Positions 12,301 to 25,560 of a stretch of DNA of 64,000 nt are shown piece after piece. Origin of the DNA: Rhytidiadelphus loreus. Taxonomy: Eukaryota > Streptophyta > Bryopsida > Hypnales > Hylocomiaceae. The stretch lies in NCBI GenBank assembly GCA_947034895.1, contig OX344763.1, positions 70,885,093 to 70,949,092 on the forward strand. Direction: 5' to 3'. The translations under genes were made by a program, and so were the position numbers. The notes under the pieces are model-generated. The model made no database searches. It was not told the origin of the DNA and saw nothing but the letters and a program-made list of their open reading frames with translations. How positions within the stretch are numbered: the first letter of the stretch is position 1; each line of letters starts with the position of its first letter.

Positions 12301-13386
12301 CCTACTGCTAAGGAATTCTGGGATTATGTGAAAGAGTAGTGGTTAACAAAGGTCCACATGTGGGTGGTCGGATACCGGAATCTACCGTATGCGGGGCATG
12401 ACACGAATGCTGCACTGGAGAGTTACCACAACTGAAGGTAGAAAGGAGTTGAATGGTTGGCCGACGCGTGGATTGGTGTATTCATGTCCTAATAGGGGAC
12501 GTTCTAACACACTATTGGTACCTGCACTTTCCGAGGGAAAGTGGGTTCTGGAAGAACAACAAAGAAAGAGGCATTGTCGTTTCTGCCCTCCTCCTCGCGC
12601 GAGACATACCTGACAGTGATGTAACACTGCTAATGTAAGAGGGAGGGCCCGCCTACGTAACGTCCACCACACACAGGCATCTACGATATGTGGTGCACAA
12701 CCCCGGTGACATGTGGGCGACATGCATATGCCTCCATGCATAGAGAGGAAACACTTGCAAACACAAGGTGAAGGTGTTGCGGCTGCTGCACCCGGAGCTG
12801 GCGGAGGGTATTGTCGCTAGGTACTACGGAACACTGAAAGGAACGGCTATAGCGAGCATTACACACCTACTAATTCCAGTGTTTGGGGATTCTGCTGCCC
12901 CAGACCGGACACGTCAATCTCTGAAGGCAGATGCTAGAGCACGCGTTCTGGGGGTATCGTCTCCTTTCGAAAGCCAAACCGAAGACCTCCATGCGAGATT
13001 AATAGTACAGGCTCGAAATCTTGTGGACTTTGTACAGGGAAATGAAACACTGATGGAACACCTTCAGGGAGATTTCTACCGACTTGTAGGTAAAATGAAT
13101 ACATTGGCAGTTGAGATTGAGACCGGGGTAATACATCCATCCAAGACAACTCCTGTGTTTCACCGTGTTGAAGATGGCATGGGTATGGGTATGGGCTTGG
13201 GCTGCTTCAAGGACATGCTAGAGAGGACCAAGCGACCTCCTGTCTTACTATAGAAAGTTAGGTTTGGGTGGCAACTTGCCCGCTCACTGAAAGTTTCGTG
13301 GGAGTACTGCGAAAAATGGCAGGTCCGAACTGCAGGAACACTATTACGTGTGGGACTCAAGCAATGCAAACATGCGGTCTTAGGGT
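9398..13386 (+). pseudogene. Decayed Mutator-like (MULE) transposase with SWIM finger
   Basis: Exon 1 starts at the ATG at 9398. A GT-AG intron of 91 bp (9802-9892) joins IIPKEVTR to YHCQYGPQD. Basic AT-hook-like segments (KGRPK, RGRPKK, RRGRPKK) lie at 10070-10350 across a frame change. The MULE core is at 10790-11570 and ends FSIDATFGTNENK at a GTATGT donor. It resumes after a CAG near 11668 with FPLYTTMVFDEW, then shows LWHVHKAW, a YRNLPYAGHDTNAALESYHN block and THYWYLHF. A SWIM zinc finger follows at about 12717-12757 (C-I-C-x8-C-K-H). The frame contains at least seven TAG, three TGA and one TAA stops plus several frameshifts, so it is dead. Open sequence continues past a TAG at 13251 to a stop near 13387. 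TIRs were not located. Confidence 0.85.
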
Positions 13387-13399
13387 AATGACTAATAAG

Positions 13400-14440
13400 T
13401 GCCATACAACTACCTTTGTGCGTTTGCTAAATTCATCAAACTTCTGAACAGTACGCTTTACAAGTCCTCATGTTGGGGGGGTTGCGGGGGTTCAGTGTTT
13501 CCTAGTTCCTAGCTGTCGGTTTCTTATGTTATTCTATGTTCCGTATTCTTGAGTACCTATTCAAACTGGACATGTCTTAAGGGTCGCTGCGCGCGATTGA
13601 GTATGCTGTCTTTGCTTATAGAATACGTAGTTAGCATTACGTAATTACGTACTGCTTGATGGAGAACACTAAATCTCATGCACCTTAAATAAGCCTAGCA
13701 GTTGCTGCCTTCTTTTGGGTCCTCATTTACAGTGCGTCAACAAGCTGTCCGAATTCTAGAAATGGTTAATTTGAGCACAAGAAACACTACAAATTCAAAA
13801 CGATCTAAATTACAGAATACGGAGTCCACCGGGTCTATGGGCCCCCCTGGTATGGGATGACTTCTGCCTTTTCCCAAGTATTTCCCTTCTTTTGTCGCAT
13901 GGTGTGCTTCGTTTCTGCAGACCTGTAGTCATTGTGTCTCGCGTTTTTTATTCATCTCTGTTTGTGATTTCTGTTCCGAGGTCGAATAGGGCTTCTTTTG
14001 ACCGGGACGAACGACACTCGTCTCCACGTCCACTACATTGGGTGGGCCTACTTAGCATTCAACTTTGGAGAACAGTAACCCAAGGGCTCTACCTTGTAGG
14101 GTTTAGGCGCATTGATAGAACGCCAAAGTCATGCAATTTCCCATTACCCTTAAGCAACTGGATGCCATCATTTTGAACTACATGACTTCAGACACTAATG
14201 GGGTGGTTTTTGATGACGTCAACTCCATTTTCACTGGAATGCAAAATACTGGAACACTGCCCGCCGAGGACTGACAGGCTATTCAGTGCTCGCGGTTTGA
14301 CACCGTATGTGCTGCCCATCGACAGCGTCTCGTGCTCGTGACAACTACTTTAAGCTTTCTATACACGTCTTCGGGACCAAGGGCATTTCTGTCTCCCCCC
14401 TCTGCCGACACTCTCTTCCATTACGGCCCTGGCGGATGAG
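13400..14440. other. Spacer, no gene confirmed
   Basis: The sequence is less AT-rich than the left part of the window. A possible coding remnant at 14130-14280 (ITLKQLDAIILNYMTSD type translation) precedes the next reading frame but has stops in all frames. No motif is recognised. Confidence 0.4.
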
Positions 14441-14451
14441 GTTATTCTAAA

Positions 14452-15117
14452 CACAGGGAAGGAAGGGCCAGCATTTTCGATGATGAAGCAGGACGAATTG
14501 GCTGACCCAACTTAGTGGACAATCCCTCGGAATATTCATCCCAGATGGCGTCCTCGCTTGTGGTACATGAGACATTGCAGCATGGATTTTGGCCAAATTC
14601 TCGTGTTGCTGATGAGGTGGAAGACCAATACCTAGATGATGGTACGATGCGTGAGGAGTTTGCAGAAGATGCACCTTTTGTTGGTCGTAGGCGTGATCGT
14701 CCACCTCCTTCATTTCGTATTGGCCGTGATGTATATGCAGGTTACTTAGTTGTTGTGCGCCCCGCTGACGGTGACCTCCGTCCATTTTGGCTTGCTCGGG
14801 CTTTAACAAATCCTAATCCAGATCCAGGTCATGTCAATTCGATTCAACTTCAATATTGGACACCTACGTCTTTTCATCACACCAATGAAGAAACATATGC
14901 TGGGTGGGACACAAAACAAGGGAATTCTTGGTGCGAGGATAAGGCTATCTCTCCGAGTTGGACGCATACAGACTGCATTATGACTGCTTGGAAGCCACGT
15001 TTCAAAGAAGGCACTTCTGATCCAAAAGTTAGAATTCCCAAAACACAAATTGCTATCATCCAGACATCGGTGGATGCATATGTATCTGGTGAAAGCAATA
15101 ATGTATCTTCGGAGTGA
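14452..15117 (+). pseudogene. Unassigned reading frame, probably transposon-associated
   Basis: An open frame of about 200 codons (14506-15117) extends upstream past an in-frame TGA at 14503-14505, where DDEAGRIG precedes and PNLVDNPSEY follows; the TGA may be a former CGA. The product contains GDVYAGYLVVVRPADGDLRP, FWLARAL, Q-L-Q-Y-W-T-P-T-S and Y-A-G-W-D, ending with IPKTQIAIIQTSVDAY. An acidic leader followed by a compact F-W-[LI]-A-[RK] module gives the impression of an accessory domain of plant transposon proteins, but I cannot name it. It lies about 0.8 kb from the 3' end of the opposing tnp2 gene, tail to tail. Confidence 0.45.
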
Positions 15118-15119
15118 AG

Positions 15120-15890
15120 ATGAATAGTTTGTAGGCATAGGAAATCATGAGGAGTTTTGCGAGTTTGTACGTTATTTTCTTAACTTTAGGGAGGATGACA
15201 AAAAAATATGGAAAAAAATAAATTATAAAGAGTTGTAGAAGTTGATAGTTTCTTTGATTAGGGCAAAAAAAATATAATAAAAAGTTGTTAGAAAAAAACA
15301 TGTGGAGAAGATGAAATAGATTTAGTTTTTTTATTCTTTTAGTTCATTGTTTTGATCTTTTTTTATATTATTTTAGAATTTGAGGTTATAGATGTTGTAT
15401 AATATAATATATTTTTATTTTTATTTCTTGTATGGTATTGTGTATTTTGTAAGTTCTTCATTGGAATTCTATTGTCTATGACATTTGTTATGGAACACGA
15501 TGAGTACTAATGTTTTCTATACAAAGTAATTATGAACTTCTCTATCTAAGCATATGTCAAATTCTTTACTTTGACATTGTAGTTTTTGATCAGGCTAGGT
15601 GTACAAATGTATTCTATCATGGATGATTTCAAAAATCTCTACCTCACTATATGTCAAACTATTTACTTAGATATTTTAGTTAAGCACTTATTATAAATGG
15701 TTCTAGTTTCCCATCCAAAATCCCTCCTTTCAACGTCCTTCACTACTATTTTTGTCCTCCAATTTCTTATACTTGTACAAATTCTTTATTCTTCAAGCAG
15801 TTTATGGTCTCAATTTTTTGAATTGTCTCAATTTAATGGACTCTTCTACATACTAAATTTAGGAAGATGATTAAAATGAGAATCCACATT
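15120..15890. other. AT-rich spacer between converging frames
   Basis: Low-complexity A/T sequence with no coding signal. It could hold the missing 3' exons or terminal region of the tnp2 element, but nothing recognisable was found. Confidence 0.4.
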
Positions 15891-15893
15891 GTC

Positions 15894-18110
15894 TCAATTT
15901 AATGAATATGGCCTTTTTAGAATGTTCTCACACAAATTCTTTTCGCAATGCATGACATCCAATATGTGTGGGGCTAATAGGTGCTGTGTCACAGAGTACA
16001 AAAAAGATATCACGTTGAAGATCAAAACGTTATTGCATACATTACTGATGTACATACACTACCTTATTAGGAATTATTTGCGAACATCGTACTCTCTCTG
16101 TTGTGCTGAAGGAAAACACTTGTGTGACGTTGTTTTGTATGGTTTCTACAATACAAGTACTGTTTAGAATGGAACATCCCCACACAGAGGACATGCACAA
16201 CGACATTTCTACAAACAATGAAGAAGACAATGTATTGTATATATAGTACTTCATTGTAAAATTGTTCTTTGCAAATGCTATACATTTCACTTAAACTTCC
16301 AAAATGCTTCAACAATACATACCTGCCAATAAGAGAGTTGAAATAATGCCGGTAGTAATTTCACGCCTGTGTAATGCACTGGATCATCTTTTGCATTTTC
16401 CTTCCCACCGAGGTCGAGGTACGATTCTGTCCATGCAGCATACCTCATCACATCCAAGTTTGACATCATAGGAGGTTCACATCGATGCTCCACTTTACCA
16501 TTGAACCTCTTGTTTCGACGGTACAGATGATGTTGTGGTAAGTACCGTTGCATACCACCGTACACAAGCTTCGAACCTCGACTGCGGCCATTTACTAGAA
16601 CATCACCGGTTTTGGCCATTCGTGACTCCATCTCAGGTCTGCAAAACACACAACCCTTGTATCCCTTACAGCATACGCCCGCTATGAGTCCGTATGCAGG
16701 GAAATCTGAAATTGTCCACATTAGCATTCCACATAGTAAAAAACTTCGAGAACCCTTTGGTTGTGTGAAATCCAATGCTGGTACTCCATCCCACAATTCA
16801 TTCAACTCGTTCAGCAATGGTTGTAGATAAACTCCAATGCTCTTTGATGTCGGAGAATGCTTCCCAGAGATTAGGATGCACAAGGAAATGAAGAACTTCT
16901 TCGTAACGAACCAGGGTTCGAAGTTGTAAATCAAAATGAGAACTGGCCAAGTTGACCAATTTGTATTGCTCAATTTGAAAGGATTGACGCCATCCAATGC
17001 TAATGCTAAGCGCATGTTTCTCCTCTCAGCACCAAAGTTCCCAAATGCAACATCATTATCAATGTGCTTCCATGCAGGGCTGTCCACTACTGACCTCATG
17101 ACGCCATCGTTGCTGACATGTTTTGTGTAACCGGTCAACATCCCTGCAATCTCTGTTGATCGCCACATGCGCTTCAAATGAGGTATGAGTGGAAAGTGCC
17201 AAATGACCTTTGCTGGAATCGTATTGCTGCCTTCCAACCACCGTGACTTCTAACATTGTGGACAACACTCCAATGACGCATGGTCACCGTCATATAATAC
17301 ACATCCATCAGGGCATGTGTGTATATTGTGATAGTTCAAACCCAATTGTCGAATTGTCTTTCGTGCTGCGTAATGAGTACCGGGAAGCTTGTTGCCAGTA
17401 GGCAACATGTCTTCGGACAAATAATGTAGCAACTCGTCAGTGAATTTGTTGCTCACGCGAAATACCAGGCACATGTTCTTAATCACAACTATTGCAGAAA
17501 CGACACTAGTCTTTGCACCTGCATACAATGGGGTTGTCGCTTGTTCGTACAATTCCTCCAAACCATCCAAGCCATCGCTCTCCATGTCATCGTGGTCCTG
17601 CACAGTGTCTGTTGGGAAGTTCTCCCTGTGGAGAGCATCTCCTCGATCGAAAGCCTCCATGACTTGCCTTTGTACGTCGTGATACTCGTCCAACGATGGG
17701 TCCGTAGGAATTGATGGATCATCCTCTTCTATGTCTGCGACATTGTCAACTACGTGTGCGTCCTCTACATGTATCGGTTCGTCGCTATCAACAATGGCGT
17801 CATCATATGCTACATCTTCAACCCAAATGCCTCGAGCAGGATAACCCTCGGGTGGATCTCCGCCAATCATTGACTTTGTCAAGAATGGATCACGTCCTAT
17901 GGAAGCATGGTGCTTTCGAATGATTGCTATGCTTTTCCATAAACCACCGTGACAATCTTGGCAGGGGCAAAAAAATGCATGTACATTCTGCTCTATTGCC
18001 ACTCGCAACTCAGTTTGCAGAATGAGGTCACCTACTAGGATGTGCCGCAGTGTGCGGCCATCGTTGGCAATGCGCACTCTAGTAGCACGCTCATGCAATT
18101 TAGGAATCAT
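15894..18110 (-). pseudogene. CACTA (En/Spm) transposase, tnp2 family, one in-frame TAG
   Basis: Exon 1 (18110-16323) encodes an N-terminal segment with CPCQDCHG typical of the transposase-associated domain, then an acidic stretch. The tnp2 core follows: PAKVIWHFPLIPHLKRMW, DSPAWKHIDND, ERRNMRLALALDGVNPF, NTNWSTWPV, WTISDFPAYGLIAG. Exon 1 ends in phase 0 at L-S-Y-W-Q with a GTATGT donor at 16322. Exon 2 (15983-15894) after a CAG acceptor reads HLLAPHILDVMHCEKNLCEN, matching the conserved tnp2 LDVMH-EKN block. One TAG (17250-17252) interrupts the frame between CPQC and KSRW, a position normally inside a Cys-pair motif. The part after exon 2 was not found, so the gene is truncated or has further introns. 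Terminal CACTA repeats were not located. Confidence 0.88.
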
Positions 18111-19977
18111 AATGACACGTACTCTTCACATGTACTGCTGTGGACGTTGTCTTTATTGATGAACGCAAAAGGATTGCATACAGTAAGACAGCACGTAGTA
18201 CTGCACAATGTTCAAATCGTTGTCAACATGCATGTGTACCATAGTGCGTTTATTATTCAATGTACATCTTGTGTTTGGAAAATGACTACAGCCATATGAC
18301 GTATGCAAGAGGTCTACTGACATGTACTTCCCTGTCAACACTAAGTAGGCAGCATTGCTACAAGATTCAATTGTAATATGTATACGTTCATGTACTACAC
18401 TGCAACGGGTAAAGAAGCATTGCATATGCATGTAGCAATTGCACAAATATGTCTCATGTGAAAGACATGCATTGCTCATTCCGTGAACATCAATTCCAGT
18501 AACGCTTCTGTAAGCTGGGAAACTATTTGTGAACATGAAATGTGCACAAGTGTGAAAAACAAGTTCTGCTTTATGTAATATGACTTTCTTCTAAAGAACG
18601 CTATTACACTAAGCTTTGACAGCAATTCAGGTATCAAACCAGTCTTTCTAGCACACTTTCTATACATTGAATGCAAACAGTCCTTTGCATTATTGCTAAT
18701 AGTATATGCAGATTGGCTTCGCAATGCATAAGAACATGACTATACATTAATGGTTCACTGTTGTACACATGTGCTCTATGGTACCACGAAGGAAAAGCCA
18801 GCGCACACATTACTTTCTAGTGCTATTGTCTTCAGACTTGTATTTATAAGCATTTCACTTTCAATGTGAATTACATGTCCTACTCTATGTCTTCTGCATA
18901 ATTATTCACGACGTCAAGCTAACATGAAAACGGCTTTGCAACTCAAGGAAGCAACGCTCCTAACATATTCGGACACGAATAACGTCCACGTGACCCTCCT
19001 CTCTCTTGCGCTGCATGCACAGCTGGAAAGGTACATATGGAGCCCTAGTCATGGCATCGCTGATTCACATTTACACAAGACACATTGCTACGTACTGTTG
19101 TGGATTGGAGTGTCATTGGCACACCAATCAGCTCACATACAAAGCATTCGCAAGTTCCATCATCCCTATTGCGACGCTGAGGAAAAATGTTTCCACAAAT
19201 TATTGTCCATTTACTTGTAGCATGTGCATCATTCGTCATACTGCGTGTTCAATCAGTAAAGTTCGTTGTCTGCTGGAGGACTGAACATCGCTTGAACAAG
19301 AAACAAATCAATTGTTCACATTGTGAAAGCACTTGTAGATGCTGAAGTCGATGATGCAAGTGACTCAAAAGCAAGTGGAACGCAACATATCCGTGCAACT
19401 TCTATTGTCCAACGAACTGACAATGCTCCTTTAGAATTGCCAATTCTGCTGCAACACGCATCGTACTAGTAAGCTCATGCCCTCTGCATATGCAACGTGT
19501 ATGAATTGTGCAGCATACACTATTGCATACTGTGCGGTCCTCTTGCACTCATATAAGCACGTGCAACAATCGGGCCTTTTTATTTGTCTCACGTACTGTT
19601 CTTAAAAAATACTATACTTTACTGCTATACTGGAAGGAAAAAAGAATTTATGTATGTGCTTGCTTTGATGTATGGTACAACATTTGTATATTAAAAGACT
19701 TTGAAATTATATGAAAGCAAGAAAACAACATGTACTTTTTCTACATGCCTGATGTTGCAGTGTCGTATCATACATGGCCCTCTCCATGTTTACATCATTT
19801 TGCACGTCAGAACTGTGTATACAATACTTGGACAAACATTTTGGTCGTGCTCAGGCCTGAGGGGGACACCCTTCACACAAGTGCTATAGCATAGTGACTG
19901 ACCGTAAAGACAACTTCCAATCTCAGCGTTTTTAAAAACGTGTAACAACAAAGCAACTCTCATGTGCATGTACTGAA
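18111..19977. other. Spacer with high CATG/GTAC word content, no gene seen
   Basis: The region between the tnp2 start and the next minus-strand frame. Short open frames lack motifs. The sequence shares with 20-31 kb a marked richness in ACATGTAC/GCATG-type words, which suggests one common origin. Confidence 0.4.
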
Positions 19978-20634
19978 CTACTCTTCCACCATTGCTGCAC
20001 ACACTGCTTCATATAGCCAGTTGTCATAGTCTAGCTCCCACTGGTCAAATGGGTAGCAACCATCATAGAACCAGGACATGCAATACATGTCCTCGTTGTA
20101 CATGTCATCCATGGTGTTAGGCAAAAAATTGTGACCACCGACAATACCACGTTCACAGTAGTACATGTGCATAGTGTAATGCGAAACTAGGTCCTCTAGG
20201 TATGTGGTAAGTTTGGCGTCCATGTCGTCTGCGAACTCCTCTTCGTCGACGTCGGCACATTCTCCGACGCCACTGACGCCCAAGGATTCCGCATTCTCTA
20301 CTGCATCGACTGTTGTGGACATGTACTGCGGAACAACAATGACTGTCAATTGCACACGGAATACATGGACGAGTCTATGCAAACAGCCATCCACGTCTGA
20401 GCATGGACGCAAGTGAGCAGCTGTCAATGTTTTTCTTCCAAGACGACGTCGACCGTAGCGCAAGACGTTTGTTCTCACGTCGTGCATGACATGACAAACG
20501 CTGGCCCAACAAAACATGAGCACCAGAAGAAATGTATACATTGCAAAGGTGCGACTGCAATTGTTCGCTACCATACGTGGGAAATCCCAATGAGTAGCCA
20601 CAGTGACTGTTGTCTTGTACAACATGTCCATCAT
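19978..20634 (-). CDS. Hypothetical protein, 218 codons
   Basis: An uninterrupted frame whose C-terminal half is rich in Asp, Glu, Tyr and Trp (NEDMYCMSWFYDGCYPFDQW). An N-terminal hydrophobic stretch (M-Y-T-F-L-L-V-L-M-F-C-W-A) could be a membrane segment or chance. The open frame continues upstream without an in-frame stop for at least 20 codons. No family is recognised. It is in the same orientation as the tnp2 gene and could be an exon of the same element. Real coding status is uncertain. Confidence 0.3.
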   Translation of the reverse strand: MMDMLYKTTVTVATHWDFPRMVANNCSRTFAMYTFLLVLMFCWASVCHVMHDVRTNVLRYGRRRLGRKTLTAAHLRPCSDVDGCLHRLVHVFRVQLTVIVVPQYMSTTVDAVENAESLGVSGVGECADVDEEEFADDMDAKLTTYLEDLVSHYTMHMYYCERGIVGGHNFLPNTMDDMYNEDMYCMSWFYDGCYPFDQWELDYDNWLYEAVCAAMVEE

Positions 20635-22679
20635 GCTAAGTACATGACCGACAGCATCTGCGAAGGAGAAAGAGGCACTGTCCTTGCTACGAAATTCATA
20701 TACTAAGATGAAAAGAAGGGAAAAAGTAGTTATTGCTAGTGTAGAAGCAAATGCGCATGAGCAACACTATTTCCAACATCACTTTCTCTGTGAGAGTACT
20801 TAGATAATAGTGAAACCTCCACGTCAGCCTTAGAGCGTGGACGTTTAGGAAGTGTTCTCTGCCTGTCATAAAGTACTTCGTTCTTTTTTGCGAACATATC
20901 ATGTGTGAAAGGCGTATTCTCTTGTGCAGAAGACAGTACTTTTGTTCTTCATATGCATGACTTTAAGGGAAACCAACAATGAATTTTCCTTTCACTTTCT
21001 ATGTACTACAGAACAGTAGATCCGATGCACACTTCTAATGCTATGCATATGTACAGCCTTTGTTAGTTGTACATTTGCAGATGAGCACTATGTATGCAAA
21101 ATAGCAACGAACATACTGTAGGGAAGTTTAAAAATTAAGAATTCCTATTTTTTTGGCTTTTGATGGTCTCATGTTGCAGAAACAATATATAGTCGTTGAC
21201 AAGCAGTAGAGCAACACTGGACGTCTTCACTGTTGTCCAGGGCGATCCAATTACAGACGGGACGATGCTAGAAGCATCGCTACGACGTTCACATGGACGT
21301 TACCTGCAACGCAACCGTAGACGCCCTAGACTACAAAGTTGTCCCCTAACGCACTATTCCAATAATTAACACGTGCGTAGCACTGACCGTAGTCAGGTTA
21401 GAAGGTAGTTTGCACGTTTTCGGGTTCCCAGTGCAAGACTACCTTGGGCCGCCTACTTTTGCACACACGACTGTTGGCAATTCGCTATGGTAGTGAATTT
21501 AGCAATGCATGACGACAAGATAGTAGGCCGCTTTGAGTGTGGGTTACCTCAGACGACGTCGCCTGATATGTGTGTCACGGATGCTGCGGTGCATGTATTT
21601 GACCACTTCGTGTAGAAAATTGTGTTGTTTACATGTACTTTGACTCCAATGCCGACCAACGCATCTGTCATTGGGATTTCGCATCCAAGACAAGCTATGG
21701 AACTTCCTATTCCACGACACTCTCCGTTGTTGCCCAACAGGATTCCGTGCACCGCCAAACTTGCAAGTACGGTATGTGAAATCCAGTAATCCTAACACGC
21801 AATTTTCCTTGTTTTCCTGCTGTTAATTGCATCATCACTTTGCATTACTGATGAGAAAGTGTTCCGTGCACAGATTTATGGGGCGCAATGCTGGCATTCC
21901 AATAAATTCAATTACCGCGCCATAGCCCGCACTCCCGAGGCATGCGCGGTCATAGGCCCCCCGGTCATGCAAACCCACTAGTATAGGGTACTGGCATTCC
22001 TATATCAGTGTACAGAACGTTGGTCTCTCATGTTGTGCACAACAGCATTCCTCATGCCATTGATGTTTTCAGTCCTTCATTCACCTCCAGAGAGGACGTG
22101 AGCGCCCCGAACTTGAGAACATAAGCTTGCACTTCTTATTCACATCGTGCTCTTGCACTGAAGGTGATTCTTTGCTTTCCGTTGGGTAATGCGACGCAAT
22201 TGTCTTTGTCAAAATGAAAGAACAATTGGAACTGTGATTGTGAGTGCTCTCTAGTCTGAACATGCAAGCGTTGGTTACAATTCCGCTTGTTTCAATTCGG
22301 TCGAACTTAGAAAATCAGGGCTCGTACTCTACTCTCCATGTATACCAGTCCTAAATAGCGTCATCATTTCTTGAATATGTCCTTGCCATTGCATCATGTC
22401 GTCCGCCTTCTTGCACTTGTTGTGAATGCCGTGTGACCATAGGAAGCCGCTTCAGTGTAGTAAGCACACGCACATGTAAGTACTACACGTCAGACTGTGA
22501 GAGCCGATATATAGCACCATATTTGCGATTTGCGATATGGTCCAAGTTCCACGTGTAGGCTTCGGTATTGTCCGAACAATGTGTCAATGTTGCATGCATA
22601 TAGTCCATGTCCACGATCCCTCCTAGCATGTGTCGTTGCACAATTGTGCCGTCTTCTCGACCTTATTCTGTAGCTGGAC
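20635..22679. other. Spacer, no gene confirmed
   Basis: No coding motif seen. Near 21230-21330 there are repeated GACG/CGTC words and a GATGCTAGAAGCATCG inverted repeat around 21264. Confidence 0.35.
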
Positions 22680-25560
22680 GTGCCATTGTTTTCGCAGGTT
22701 GTACATCGAAAAACAGCAAGGTGGACGCTGAGACGATCTGAAATGGCCCCCCATTGTGCGACACCGGTGAAGCGAACGGAACTCACTTCGCAAGCACATG
22801 CCGAAGAAATCAGTGATAGAGATGACGACTTCCAGCAGAACCCCAAGGAGGTCAACATGTGTCTCGTAGGCGAGTTGCGTAGCAAACGACTACACGATAA
22901 GCATGCGATGAGTACAGCCCAAGTGAAGGGAAAGGGAAAGGCTTCTTCGTCATTGGCACGGCCAAGGAAGCGCAAGGCTTTGGTTGTAGAGGACCGATCA
23001 TCATCATCAGAAGAGCGGCCTCAGTTGCGGAGGGAGCGAACGAACGCCATAGCCAGAAATGACTGGTGAATGCTGACGCCTAGTTCTGCACATGCATGTT
23101 TTCTATGTTAGTTGAACTGTTTATTTTTCCGTGCCCACGTTGTGGTCCGTTGCAATGACATTGTCATGTTCTGTGAATGGTAGCTTTGGAAATGGGATGA
23201 GGGCCTTCGTCGTGCACGGAGGTCATAGTTGCGACCCTGTTGTTTTGGACGTTACGGTGGACATCAGTCATGTTCTCGCTGACGTCTACATGTATAGCAC
23301 AAACATTTACTGTGACATGCTTTTTGACGTCACATGCGATGCAGGAAACATCTTCGTGCTTTTAGTAGGGGGGTGGATTGTAGTGCATATTCATGCTTGG
23401 CGTTGGCAACACATGTTGTTGTCATGAGGAAGACAATATTGACTGCATTGTGGGCCACATGCTGCGACATTTGAAGTGCGCAACTGAAACTTTCAATTAC
23501 ATGTTCTCTGCATGCAGCCTTCCATCTGGAACTACAAAGGAAACGGACGACAAAAATGAACAAACAACTGATGATGACGGCAACACGGAGGTCCTCGTCC
23601 AACAACTAATGGCCGCGCCTGGAAAGGTCATGAAGAAACCAATAATGGTGGACGATGTAGGCTTTCCTCATGGCAAAATGATGAAAACACTATGCGAAGA
23701 CGTCCGCTTGTTTGCCACAGATTTGGATGTGACAGTGGGCTGGGACCAGCAAGACAAAGGAGACTACAAACGATTATACGAAAGGTTGTATGCAGGTATG
23801 AGCATAGCTGTCCTTCTGTTCATATCCAACATGTCACACGACTAGTATGATGCAAATCTTCCCCGGTGGGCTCCTGTCCTACAGATGCACATGTCTATCG
23901 CTCATTTCTTCGAACACAGTAATGACGACATTATGTAACGTGTTTGGCTTTTGAAACTTCGAACAGTGGAATGTTCTTTGCGCCAAACGGAAAACAGAGG
24001 AATCAAAGCAATTGTCTGAGCATATGCGCTGTATTTCCAAAAGCAAGGGCTCCAAGGCTTCACAACTCCAGGCAATCGAGAGGGACATGCTCGTGCAACT
24101 AGTGAGCTACTTTAGAAAACTACTGCGCTAGTACTGTTGTGGATGTTGAACTTGCCATGCAGAAGAGAACTATGTCAATGAAGACGTCAATGATTGTACA
24201 TTCTACGAGTGATTTCAATGAGGTATGGTTTGTGCAGTACGTTAGCATCTGTATAGAATGGGGTCATGTCTCATCTCCCGCTTTCTAAGGTTTGCAGACT
24301 TTGGCAAAGAAACGACCTCCACTTCCCGAGGAAGTGGACGCTGCAGTAGCAGTAGAATTCATATGGCAAGAGGAGGAAAAGCGTAAAGGTCCTACAGCTG
24401 CCGCTGCAGACATGGACGACGTGCGTTCATGGTTGAATGCCATTGAGTTGTCAATGGCACTTCATTAGTCTAAGGTAGACTCATCCCAACAGCAATTGGA
24501 GACTTTACTGCTGGACGTGCTGCATGGTCATTCTGGCAGTGCGAGCAAAGTTTTACTAGAGTCGTCTCAGCCTGCCATGCTGGAGAGCGCCCACAATGTA
24601 GTTGCCGCATCAAAAGAATGTACAACTTTCACCTGTGCTGAAATGACTGCACTTCTAGAAAGCGTTGGTGATGAAGAAGCCCAGGATGGCACAACAATTG
24701 GAGACGGTACCACAATGACCACTGTTGTCACAGTGCAGGCTGTGCATGTGCCTCCATTGACGGAGTTCACAGAAGGTGTGCCTGTGGGTGCATTGAAGGC
24801 GGTCCATGAAAGCGGCAATTCTGTAGCAGTACTTCCTCAAGAAAATGGTACAGAAGACGTCGTCGAAGACGGTGACGTCTATGCGATTGGTGATGAAACT
24901 ATGACTGCTGAGCCAATGCAGTTGGAAGTGTCCGCTGAAGACAATGCAGTGCCAACTAAGGTCAGTTCCAGCATCCCTGATTCCCTGCGGAGTGTTCAGT
25001 GCTCGATAGAACAAGTTCATGTTCTTTTTTGAATGAAGACCTTGTAGGACGTGAGTAAGACAGCATCGGCTACCTGTAGAAGCCAAGCACATTGTGTGGC
25101 ACGTCTTCAAACATACACTACTGTACTGCTAAATCCGTAATTCTTCATGTTTGCACGTACTGACAATCCGTTGCATGAGTATTGTTTGTGAATGCTGACA
25201 TTGCAGAAGAAGGTAGCCGCGGCATTTAGCTTCATTCGAAACGCATGCGGCATTTAGTCTCATGTTTGTGTTCATGATAGGGCTTTCCGAGGGTGTAGTC
25301 ATCAGTTGTCGTGCCTATATGGACTTGCACATGCTTGTACACCATCCTATATTGAACGTGTTCCAACACATGCAGGATAATCCGACAGGGAAAGTTGCAG
25401 GGGATTCTACGTTGCAAGGCAGACATACAGTGAGGAGTCAGTCGAAGGTGGGTTTGACTGAGGCAAATGCAACATCGAGGACTCCGAAGCCAAGCGTCGT
25501 GAAAGGGCCAACCGTATCTAAATCTGTAGAGAACCCGCCCAAGGTCTACGACGTCAATGG
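22680..25560 (+). CDS. Putative multi-exon gene of unknown function
   Basis: Several stretches have protein-like composition and plausible GT-AG edges. 22680-23069 is basic and Ser-rich, with KGKGKASSSLARPRKRKA resembling a nuclear targeting sequence. About 23520-23795 ends at a GTATGA donor after YKRLYERLYAG. 23967-24129 follows a CAG and reads WNVLCAKRKTEESK. 24300-25032 after a TTTGCAG begins TLAKKRPPLPEEVDAA and is acidic and low-complexity; it carries one in-frame TAG at 24466-24468 (A-L-H-stop-S-K-V-D). 25375-25560 is another candidate. The order of exons is inferred. No domain is recognised; an accessory transposon protein is possible. Confidence 0.35.
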
